Source of the DNA: Treponema_I sp045597345 | GTDB taxonomy: Bacteria > Spirochaetota > Spirochaetia > Treponematales > Treponemataceae | Direction of reading: 5' to 3' | DNA: 5,898 nucleotides | NCBI GenBank assembly: GCA_045597345.1 | Contig: JAZLJW010000034.1 | Location: forward strand, 1 to 5,898 | Shown here: positions 1 to 5,261 of the stretch, in pieces | How the letters are laid out: each line of letters starts with the position of its first letter | Position numbering within the stretch: the stretch's first letter is position 1 | Notes under the pieces: model-generated | Databases searched by the model: none | Seen by the model: the letters and a program-made list of their open reading frames with translations, nothing else | Told to the model about the DNA's origin: nothing | Program-made: the position numbers and the translations under genes

Positions 1-871
1 CGTTCAGGGTACAGGAGTTAACTTTCTGTTCAAAGGTGGTATACGAAAGACCAAATCCAAAAGGATACTGAACGGCATCTTTTGCACCGGTTTCAAAGTA
101 GCGGTAGCCGACGTAGATGTCTTCTTCGTATCGGGCTTCCAGCGGGTTACCGAAGTTTTTGGTGCTGGGATAATCGTTGATGGTTCTGGCAATAGTGTCA
201 GAAAGCTTTCCGCTTGGTGAAGCTTTTCCGCACAGAACGTCTGCAGTACCCAAGGTACCTACCATACCGCCCTGCCAGATGTACATAACAGCATCAGGAT
301 TAACGGTGGTAACCCACTGCATGTCAATGATGTTACCTACGTTCAGAAGAACGGTCATTTTCTTAAAGTTCTTGCGAACGGCAGTAAGCATGGCCAATTC
401 GGCTTCTGTCAGCAGATAACTGCCTTCTGTAGCAGCGTTATCTTTATCTTCGCCGGCAGTACGGCCAATGATTACCAGTGCACTGTCGTTGCGTGAAGCA
501 GCCGAGGCAACGACGGCATCATCCAGAGGCATTTCTTTCTGGGCCCATGGTTCCTGACCCCATCCCATACCAACTTCAAAAGGATTTGCTTTTTCCCAGT
601 CAGCGTAAACGGCTTCCAGGTCTGTATCGATAATTACGGTGTTCAACTCGCGAAGAGCATCCTTAACACCATATACTTTTTCAACGTTAACCATACCGCC
701 GGAACCGGTACCACTTTTGTAGTAGGTATCCTGAATACGGCCAAAAACGGCAACTTTTTCACCGTTTTTCAAAGGGAGTGCATTGTTGTCATTCTTTAAA
801 AGAACAGATCCTTCCCGGGCTACAGCGCGGGCGGTTTCAAGGTAAATATTCCAGTCAAGTGTTGCTTTCAT
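1..871 (-). CDS. GH3 family beta-glucosidase-type glycosidase, domain-swapped form (5' part; 3' end outside window)
   Basis: The reading frame is open from ATG 871-869 to the window edge and gives 290 residues. An in-frame TAG at 883-881 makes this ATG the first possible start. The protein opens directly with the GH3 alpha/beta-sandwich domain (normally the C-terminal one): EGSVLLKNDNNALPL at residues 20-34, GRTAGED around 136-142, PSGKLSDTIA at 219-228, YVGYRYFE at 253-260, then YPFGFGLSYTTF at 269-280, which normally leads into the fibronectin III-like domain. Glu141 is the likely acid/base by analogy with the GEGxD motif of the family. The TIM barrel with the Asp nucleophile is not N-terminal, so it should follow outside the window, as in reversed-order enzymes known from Butyrivibrio and Ruminococcus. 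There is no signal peptide, so it is probably cytoplasmic and acts on imported beta-glucosides or other oligosaccharides. Substrate cannot be read from this part. No clear Shine-Dalgarno precedes the start. It is divergent from ruvA. Confidence 0.92.
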   Translation of the reverse strand, partial: MKATLDWNIYLETARAVAREGSVLLKNDNNALPLKNGEKVAVFGRIQDTYYKSGTGSGGMVNVEKVYGVKDALRELNTVIIDTDLEAVYADWEKANPFEVGMGWGQEPWAQKEMPLDDAVVASAASRNDSALVIIGRTAGEDKDNAATEGSYLLTEAELAMLTAVRKNFKKMTVLLNVGNIIDMQWVTTVNPDAVMYIWQGGMVGTLGTADVLCGKASPSGKLSDTIARTINDYPSTKNFGNPLEARYEEDIYVGYRYFETGAKDAVQYPFGFGLSYTTFEQKVNSCTLN

Positions 872-916
872 ACCAGTAAGCTATCACGATGCAAGACCCA
901 GAACAAGACCCATTAA

Positions 917-946
917 CTGACATAACCGACCAATATTTGTTATACT
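917..946 (+). promoter_or_regulatory. Putative sigma-70-type extended -10 promoter of the ruvA operon
   Basis: The -35-like box is CTGACA (917-922, 5/6 to TTGACA) and the -10 is TATACT (941-946, 5/6 to TATAAT), with an 18-bp spacer. A TG at 938-939 gives an extended -10. A start about 7 bases past the -10 falls at about 953, the A of the ruvA ATG. The match is seen in the sequence; promoter activity and start site are inferred. Confidence 0.62.
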
Positions 947-949
947 GGT
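929..949. promoter_or_regulatory. Imperfect palindrome over the ruvA -10 box (possible operator)
   Basis: A 21-base imperfect dyad has outer arms ACCA (929-932) and TGGT (946-949) and inner arms TAT (934-936) and ATA (942-944). Seven of ten pairs match about a central G at 939. It covers the extended -10 of ruvA, and it also lies in the only upstream region of the divergent GH3 gene, so a bound repressor could affect either. Its right side contains TACTGGTA (943-950), whose reverse complement TACCAGTA occurs at 871-878, exactly at the GH3 start. No regulator family can be named from this, and chance is possible in such an AT-rich stretch. Confidence 0.3.
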
Positions 950-952
950 AAC

Positions 953-1564
953 ATGTTTAACAGCTTGACCGGCATCCTGACGGAGAAACTGCCTCAGAAG
1001 GTATGCCTTGATGTTCACGGAATAGAATGGAACCTTGCAGTATCAGACGTAAGCCTTGATGCCCTGCCGGTTATCGGTACGGAATGCCGTATTTTTACGT
1101 ATCTTATTCATAAAGAAGATCAGATGAATCTGTACGGTTTTGCTACGGAAGATGAGCGGAACCTGTTTCTTGATCTTCTGAAAGTAGATGGTATCGGGCC
1201 CAAAGGCGCCATGAAAATTCTTTCCGGAAGCAGTGTAGAAGCCTTTGCCAGTGCCCTTGATTCGGGAGAAATCAGCATGCTTGAAGCCCTGCCCGGAGTT
1301 TCAAAGAAGGCAGCTCAGAAGATGATGCTGACATTAAAGGGTAAGCTGACCCTTATTGATGATGCCGGCCGTGGCGGTAAGAAAGCCGAAAAGGTGTCCA
1401 AGTGGAACGATGTCATTATCGCTCTGGTTGAAATGGGATACGACCGGCGCCGGTGTGAAGAAGTAGTGGAGCGGGTAGCGGCCAAGCTGATGGAAACCGG
1501 TAAAACCGAAAGCCAGATTGAGGGCGAACTGTTCCGTCTGTGTATTGTGGAAATGAGTGTATGA
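953..1564 (+). CDS. ruvA: Holliday junction branch migration complex subunit RuvA
   Basis: This 203-residue protein has the usual RuvA length. Residues 1-64 are the OB-fold domain, ending in the typical acidic/YGF stretch (EDQMNLYGF, 55-63). Two helix-hairpin-helix motifs follow: DGIGPKGAMKILSG (79-92) and LPGVSKKAAQKMM (113-125). A charged linker (about 135-150) leads to the small domain III (about 151-203), which contacts RuvB. RuvA tetramers clamp a Holliday junction in a square-planar form and load RuvB rings for branch migration during recombinational repair. The start at 953 fits the family N-terminus (MFNSLTGILTEK aligns with MIGRLRGIIIEK of E. coli). No Shine-Dalgarno is visible; the promoter -10 lies only 7 bases upstream, so translation may be leaderless. 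First gene of a ruvA-ruvB-queA operon; ruvC is not adjacent. Confidence 0.97.
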   Translation: MFNSLTGILTEKLPQKVCLDVHGIEWNLAVSDVSLDALPVIGTECRIFTYLIHKEDQMNLYGFATEDERNLFLDLLKVDGIGPKGAMKILSGSSVEAFASALDSGEISMLEALPGVSKKAAQKMMLTLKGKLTLIDDAGRGGKKAEKVSKWNDVIIALVEMGYDRRRCEEVVERVAAKLMETGKTESQIEGELFRLCIVEMSV

Positions 1565-1568
1565 TGGG
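1565..1568 (+). promoter_or_regulatory. Ribosome binding site favouring ruvB ATG 1578
   Basis: A GGGG (within TGGGGA) lies immediately after the ruvA stop, 9 bases before ATG 1578. The alternative in-frame GTG at 1557, inside the end of ruvA, has only a weak TGGAAA upstream. This is why the ATG was chosen for ruvB. Confidence 0.5.
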
Positions 1569-1577
1569 GATGATTGG

Positions 1578-2630
1578 ATGAAAGATGAAAGCGGATACGG
1601 CATGGCTGGCGATATGTCGATTGTGCGTGCCGATGAAGTATACACAGGTGATAACGACAGTACGCTCCGTCCCCAGATGCTCTCTGATTTTCAGGGGCAG
1701 ACAAAAGTAAAGGACAATCTGGCCGTTTTCATAGAAGCTGCCCGTAACCGCGGCGAAAGCATGGACCACCTGTTCCTTATCGGGCCGCCGGGGTTAGGAA
1801 AAACCACACTGGCTCAGATTACTGCACGGGAACTGGGGGTTGATTTTAAGGTTACCAGTGCTCCGGCTCTTGATAAACCAAAAGACCTGGCCGGTATCCT
1901 CAGTACCATTACGGAACGTACCGTATTCTTTATTGACGAAATTCACCGCTTAAAGCCGGCCATTGAGGAAATGCTCTATATTGCCATGGAAGACTATGAA
2001 CTGGACTGGATCATCGGCCAGGGGGCAGCCGCCCGCACAGTCCGTATTCCTATTCCCAAGTTTACACTGGTAGGGGCCACTACCAAGGCCGGTATGGTAT
2101 CAAGCCCGTTAATCAGCCGTTTTGGTATTGTGCAGCGTTTCAGTTTCTACACCAGAGAAGAACTGGCAGACATCATCAAACGGTCTGCCGGCATTCTTGA
2201 TGTGGCTGTAGACGATGATGCAGCCCTGCTTATGGCCAGCTGCAGCCGGGGAACGCCCCGTGTTGCCAACCGTATTCTCCGCCGCATGCGGGATTTTGCT
2301 CAGGTAGCCGGCAGTGAACGGATAACGTTACGGATTGTACAGATTGGCCTTGAAAAACTGGAAATTGACAGCCTGGGACTTGAAAAATATGACCGGGAAA
2401 TATTACTTTCTATCATCCAGAACTATGGAGGCGGCCCGGTTGGGGCTGAAACCCTGGCTATTTCCATCGGGGAATCCATTGATACTTTGGAAGATTACTA
2501 CGAACCTTATTTGATCCAGTGCGGTTTAATTCAGCGTACCCCCCGGGGACGCATGGTAACGGAAAAAGCGTACCAGCACTTGGGATTGGAGTACAAGAAA
2601 AATGATGCAGACCAAAGACTTTTATTTTGA
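1578..2630 (+). CDS. ruvB: Holliday junction branch migration ATPase RuvB
   Basis: RuvB is the AAA+ motor that forms hexameric rings on either side of the RuvA-bound junction and pumps DNA through it. From ATG 1578 the protein has 350 residues, close to the family norm. Visible motifs are Walker A GPPGLGKT (69-76), Walker B FFIDEIH (117-123, Asp120/Glu121), sensor 1 LVGATT (164-169), the arginine finger in SPLISRFG (Arg181), sensor 2 in RGTPRVANR (Arg228), and the DNA-binding winged helix ending QRTPRGRMVT (319-328). All key residues are present, so it should be active. The start is uncertain: GTG 1557 would add seven residues and overlap ruvA by 8 bases, but ATG 1578 has the better ribosome binding site. 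Its 3' end overlaps queA by 29 bases, so the genes are probably co-transcribed and translationally coupled. Confidence 0.98.
   Translation: MKDESGYGMAGDMSIVRADEVYTGDNDSTLRPQMLSDFQGQTKVKDNLAVFIEAARNRGESMDHLFLIGPPGLGKTTLAQITARELGVDFKVTSAPALDKPKDLAGILSTITERTVFFIDEIHRLKPAIEEMLYIAMEDYELDWIIGQGAAARTVRIPIPKFTLVGATTKAGMVSSPLISRFGIVQRFSFYTREELADIIKRSAGILDVAVDDDAALLMASCSRGTPRVANRILRRMRDFAQVAGSERITLRIVQIGLEKLEIDSLGLEKYDREILLSIIQNYGGGPVGAETLAISIGESIDTLEDYYEPYLIQCGLIQRTPRGRMVTEKAYQHLGLEYKKNDADQRLLF
2588..2591 (+). promoter_or_regulatory. queA ribosome binding site inside ruvB
   Basis: GGAG, within the last codons of ruvB, lies 10 bases before ATG 2602. It supports initiation of queA at 2602 (or the adjacent in-frame ATG 2605) rather than further downstream, and it implies coupling to ruvB translation. 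Confidence 0.55.
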
Positions 2631-3714
2631 CCTTCCGGCAGAGCTTATTGCCCAGCACCCCAGTGGCATCCGCGGCCAGGATAAACTGATGGTGCTTGAC
2701 CGGAACAGTTTTACCGTCAACGGCACAGACGGAGATGCCACCGTTACCCATTGCAGGATGGAAGACCTTGCAGACCTGATTCCGGCCAATACTCTGATGA
2801 TTTTCAACAACAGCCGCGTACGCCGGAGCCGCTGTTACGGCCATACCACTGATACGGGCCGTGAAGCCGAATTCCTCTTTCTGCAGCAGCTGGTGGGTGA
2901 CCAGTGCGGGGCTCCCGGAGCAGCAGATGGAACGGTCTGGAAAGCCATGGTAAAGAATGCCAAACGGCAGAAACCGGGAAAAGTGTACTCCTTTACCGAC
3001 GGCACCCTGGGTACCATTGTGGATAACCCGGCCGATATGGGAACCGAGTTCCGTACGGTGCACTTTGACCGCGTCATTACCGAAGACTGGTTTGAAGTAA
3101 ACGGTCATATTCCGCTGCCACCCTACATTAAGCGTGGTGATACAGACGAAGACTCAGAACGGTACCAGAACGTGTATGCCAAAGAAACCGGCTCTGCTGC
3201 CTGTCCAACAGCAGGCCTCCACTTTACTGAAAACATGATGAAGAAACTTGCTGATAAAGGCGTTGAAATTGCCTATGTCACCCTTCATGTAGGTCTTGGA
3301 ACGTTCCTGCCGGTCCGTGCAGAAAACGTTACTGACCATAAAATGCATGAAGAGTTTTATACCGTCAGCGAAGAAACGGCCCGCAAGGTCATGGAAGCCA
3401 AAAAAAGCGGCAAGACTGTCATGGCGGTAGGAACTACCAGCGTCCGTACCCTGGAATCTGCCTGGGTAGGCGGCACTGTGGAAGAAGGCGGCTATCTGAA
3501 AGCCGGTGCCGGCAGTACCCGCATTTTCATCTATCCCGGCTACCAGTTTAAATGTGTAGAACGGCTTTTTACCAACTTCCACACGCCGGAATCAACTCTC
3601 ATGATGCTGGTCAGCGCCTTTGCGGGGCAGAAGAACATCATGAACGCCTACATGGCAGCCGTAGAGGAAAAATATCGGTTCTTTAGTTATGGGGATGCCA
3701 TGCTTATCCGCTAG
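2602..3714 (+). CDS. queA: S-adenosylmethionine:tRNA ribosyltransferase-isomerase QueA
   Basis: QueA transfers and isomerises the ribosyl moiety of S-adenosylmethionine onto 7-aminomethyl-7-deazaguanine at tRNA position 34, giving epoxyqueuosine, the penultimate step of queuosine synthesis. The 370-residue protein is slightly longer than E. coli QueA (356). Family blocks are intact: DFYFDLPAELIAQHP (6-20), FNNSRV (68-73), GHIPLPPYI (168-176), PTAGLHFT (202-209), HVGLGTFLPVR (229-239), AVGTTSVRTLES (275-286), IYPGYQFK (310-317), TNFHTPESTLMMLVSAFAG (324-342) and the terminal YRFFSYGDAMLI (358-369). The C-terminus stops right after this last motif, where E. coli QueA has a short extra tail. It overlaps ruvB by 29 bases. 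The partner tgt is not in the window. The TAG stop abuts a long palindromic repeat. There is no room for a preQ1 riboswitch directly upstream. Confidence 0.98.
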   Translation: MMQTKDFYFDLPAELIAQHPSGIRGQDKLMVLDRNSFTVNGTDGDATVTHCRMEDLADLIPANTLMIFNNSRVRRSRCYGHTTDTGREAEFLFLQQLVGDQCGAPGAADGTVWKAMVKNAKRQKPGKVYSFTDGTLGTIVDNPADMGTEFRTVHFDRVITEDWFEVNGHIPLPPYIKRGDTDEDSERYQNVYAKETGSAACPTAGLHFTENMMKKLADKGVEIAYVTLHVGLGTFLPVRAENVTDHKMHEEFYTVSEETARKVMEAKKSGKTVMAVGTTSVRTLESAWVGGTVEEGGYLKAGAGSTRIFIYPGYQFKCVERLFTNFHTPESTLMMLVSAFAGQKNIMNAYMAAVEEKYRFFSYGDAMLIR

Positions 3715-3837
3715 CTGCAGGCTGCCTGGCCCGCGCTGCCGGCGTTGCCGGGCAATTCTGTCGCTCCAACGTACGGCAGTACGCCTGCGCTCCAGAATGG
3801 CTCGTCGCCTTGGCAGCACGAACCATCTAGCCTGCAG
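3715..3837. repeat. 123-bp GC-rich long imperfect palindrome between convergent genes
   Basis: The segment begins and ends with perfect inverted arms CTGCAGGCT (3715-3723) and AGCCTGCAG (3829-3837). Further pairs lie symmetrically inside: GCTGCC (3735-3740) with GGCAGC (3812-3817), ATTCTG (3755-3760) with CAGAAT (3793-3798), and CGTAC (3770-3774) with GTACG (3779-3783) around a GGCA loop. All centre on about 3776, so either strand can fold into one long interrupted hairpin. GC is 82/123 (about 67%), above the flanking genes. It starts at the base after the queA TAG. It may be a non-autonomous mobile or dispersed repeat (MITE/REP-like) or a structured bidirectional barrier or terminator; no direct target duplication is obvious and no T-tract follows immediately. 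Open frames across it on both strands are arginine-rich and not convincing proteins. Confidence 0.82.
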
Positions 3838-3884
3838 TGAGATCAAATTAATTGCTTTTCCGCGTCTGCTGCGTTGCCTGGTGG
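3838..3884. other. Short intergenic remainder with a partial copy of the palindrome arm
   Basis: After the palindrome, an AT-rich stretch (about 3841-3858) leads into a GC-rich run. GCGTTGCCTGG (3871-3881) repeats GCGTTGCCGGG from the left arm of the palindrome (3742-3752) with one mismatch. It may be a remnant of a second copy, or coincidence. No gene is visible here. Confidence 0.35.
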
Positions 3885-4454
3885 TTACTTGAAGATTTTT
3901 TTGAGCAATGTATAGAGCCCCCAGCCGCAGGTGCAGGCAATAGCTTTATCAAGCAGATTTATCGGAATACGCCCAAGGACACCGCTGATCAGGAAAGGAA
4001 TCCCCCGGATAAAAAACGAATAGATAAAGCTATTGTCCGGGCTGTCTTCGATATAATCAAAATATTCGTAATTGATAGTGTAGATGATTCCACCCTCAAT
4101 ACTGATTATGAACGCCATGGCAAAAATCAACATGATGAACGAAAGTACAAAAGGCAGATTTTTTTTGTGCTCCAGAAAAAAACGGATACGCAGAACAACC
4201 GTCAGTGAGCAGATGATAAAGAACAGCGATGGCCAGTCATGCTGCGAAAAAATCTTTACCGGAAAATGATAACAGACGGCACAAAGGATACCGCTTAAGG
4301 GTGCGAAAAAGCTTGCGGCACAGGTCCAGATGCAGTCCATGTAGAGAGGTAGTTTTAAAACACTGGCGTTTGCCACCACCGTCAGAAATTCCAAAAGGGC
4401 GCATGCCAGCCCTGCACCAATTTGTTTAGTAAGAGAAATTTCCTGTTTGCCCAT
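3885..4454 (-). CDS. Small polytopic membrane protein, resembles ECF-transporter S component
   Basis: A 189-residue hydrophobic protein with about five or six membrane segments (about 12-31, 41-63, 75-94, 100-125, 145-160, 169-183). The stretch LPLYMDCIWTCAASFFAPLSG (starting at residue 35) has the shape of the 'P-x-x-x-D-x-I-x-T-x-x-A-x-x-x-x-P-x-x-G' segment in substrate-binding (S) subunits of energy-coupling-factor importers, and the C-terminal LLDKAIACTCGWGLYTLLKK also fits that fold. This assignment rests on recalled family patterns, and the substrate is unknown. No EcfA or EcfT genes are in the window. The ATG at 4454 was chosen over an upstream GTG (4529) because GGAG lies 7 bases upstream. 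It begins one base after the stop of the degraded histidine kinase, so it probably belonged to the same operon and might have been a sensory partner. The frame is intact. Confidence 0.78.
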   Translation of the reverse strand: MGKQEISLTKQIGAGLACALLEFLTVVANASVLKLPLYMDCIWTCAASFFAPLSGILCAVCYHFPVKIFSQHDWPSLFFIICSLTVVLRIRFFLEHKKNLPFVLSFIMLIFAMAFIISIEGGIIYTINYEYFDYIEDSPDNSFIYSFFIRGIPFLISGVLGRIPINLLDKAIACTCGWGLYTLLKKIFK

Positions 4455-4455
4455 A

Positions 4456-5131
4456 TTATATCTCCAGTCGGATCTGGGTACCGTCATTAATGTACAGTAT
4501 GAAACCTTCTTCTGAAGTTTTACGTGCAAACAGACTGCATTTTGTACATTCTGAGTGCAGTCGGGAATTATTCAGAACTTACTGAATGATGCGGTACAGG
4601 TTAAGCCGTCGTGAAATATCAAGAAAAGAAAAGACCTGTGGTTCCTGCAGAATGCATTCACAAGGAATCCCGGTTTTGCTTTCAAACTCGCAGCATAAAT
4701 CAAGAATCACGCTGTCAAAATCATCAAAATCAAGGCCTGGCGGGTTCAAATCGGCACAAATCGCCCGAATCGAATCCTGTACTTTTGCCAGCTCCTTGGC
4801 AATCGGTTTCTGTTCCTCATTTCTTTCGCACATGAATTCCAACGCGCGTAAATCCTGAATAATGGAGTCATGCAGTTCCCCGGGCAAGACGGGTTCGTTC
4901 CTTTTCCGTTTCTGCCATTGCTTGCAATACCTGTTTTTTGCCTCGTTGGGTCAAGGCCCAGAATACCCAGATGAATATAATGATCAACGTTACCACCGCA
5001 ATGATAAAGGTAAAGGCAAATGACAGATCAGCACTTTCAGAATTGATGCGGTTCAACTGATTGAATAGAGAATCAAATTCCCTGCTGACAAGTTCGACAT
5101 TATTTTGCGAAGCGGACACAATTTTTTGCAC
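4456..5131 (-). pseudogene. Degraded NarX/DesK-type sensor histidine kinase (frameshift, stop, internal deletion)
   Basis: Joining three pieces recovers a HisKA_3-type kinase. Piece 1 (5131-4880, 84 residues) has one membrane helix (about 36-60) and a charged linker ending ERTRLAR. Piece 2 (4878-4582, 99 residues) continues ELHDSIIQDL, with the phospho-acceptor His codon at 4872-4870, and ends LYRIIQ. Piece 3 (4578-4456, 40 residues) reads VLNNSRLHSE and ends INDGTQIRLEI. Lesions: one extra base in the G4 run (plus-strand 4878-4881) between RLAR and ELHD; TAA (4581-4579) where the N-box Glu codon GAA is expected; and loss of roughly 45 residues between the first glycine box (IND-G) and the last (GTQIRLEI), which removes most of the ATPase domain. 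The N-terminus also seems lost: upstream of GTG 5131 the frame runs to a TAA without a better start or signal helix. Such kinases normally phosphorylate a LuxR-type regulator; none is nearby. Not functional as a kinase. Confidence 0.85.
4462..4465 (-). promoter_or_regulatory. Ribosome binding site of the membrane protein gene
   Basis: On the minus strand GGAG lies 7 bases before ATG 4454, within the last codons of the histidine kinase remnant. It fixes the start and points to former translational coupling with the kinase. Confidence 0.6.
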
Positions 5132-5261
5132 TTTTGAAAACGTGCCGGTTATATTACATTGGCATCGGAAAAGGTGAGTGAAGGTTAAGGAAGATTACAG
5201 TCTTAAAGATGTGGTAGATGCAATTTGATTCGCGCCGAAATGTCTTTTGATGCTGCAGTTA
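5132..5261. other. Intergenic region, no gene supported
   Basis: This stretch separates the PD-(D/E)XK gene from the kinase remnant on the same strand. I see no clear promoter, terminator or RNA gene. It may contain the lost 5' end of the kinase or scraps of another gene, but no frame is convincing. Confidence 0.4.

Noticed and set aside
177..419. Plus-strand open frame inside the GH3 gene
   Set aside because: The minus strand encodes clear GH3 motifs over the whole stretch, so this is antisense shadow.
929..949. SOS (LexA) box upstream of ruvAB
   Set aside because: The dyad does not match the E. coli, Bacillus or Leptospira LexA consensus patterns I know.
2581..2602. preQ1 riboswitch before queA
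   Set aside because: queA overlaps ruvB by 29 bases, leaving no leader for an aptamer.
2458..3108. 216-residue minus-strand open frame across ruvB/queA
   Set aside because: It is antisense to two strongly conserved genes and has no family resemblance.
3592..3892. Open frames on both strands across the palindrome (about 84 residues on minus, 67 on plus)
   Set aside because: They are arginine-rich by-products of a GC-rich inverted repeat, overlap queA, and lack ribosome binding sites or recognisable motifs.
3715..3900. Classical intrinsic terminator for queA
   Set aside because: The hairpin is far longer than usual and has no T-tract directly after it; the T7 run at about 3895-3901 is inside the 3' end of the opposing gene and not preceded by a stem.
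4455..4529. Longer start (GTG 4529) for the membrane protein
   Set aside because: The extra 25 residues overlap the kinase tail in another frame and are not membrane-like; ATG 4454 has a well-placed GGAG.
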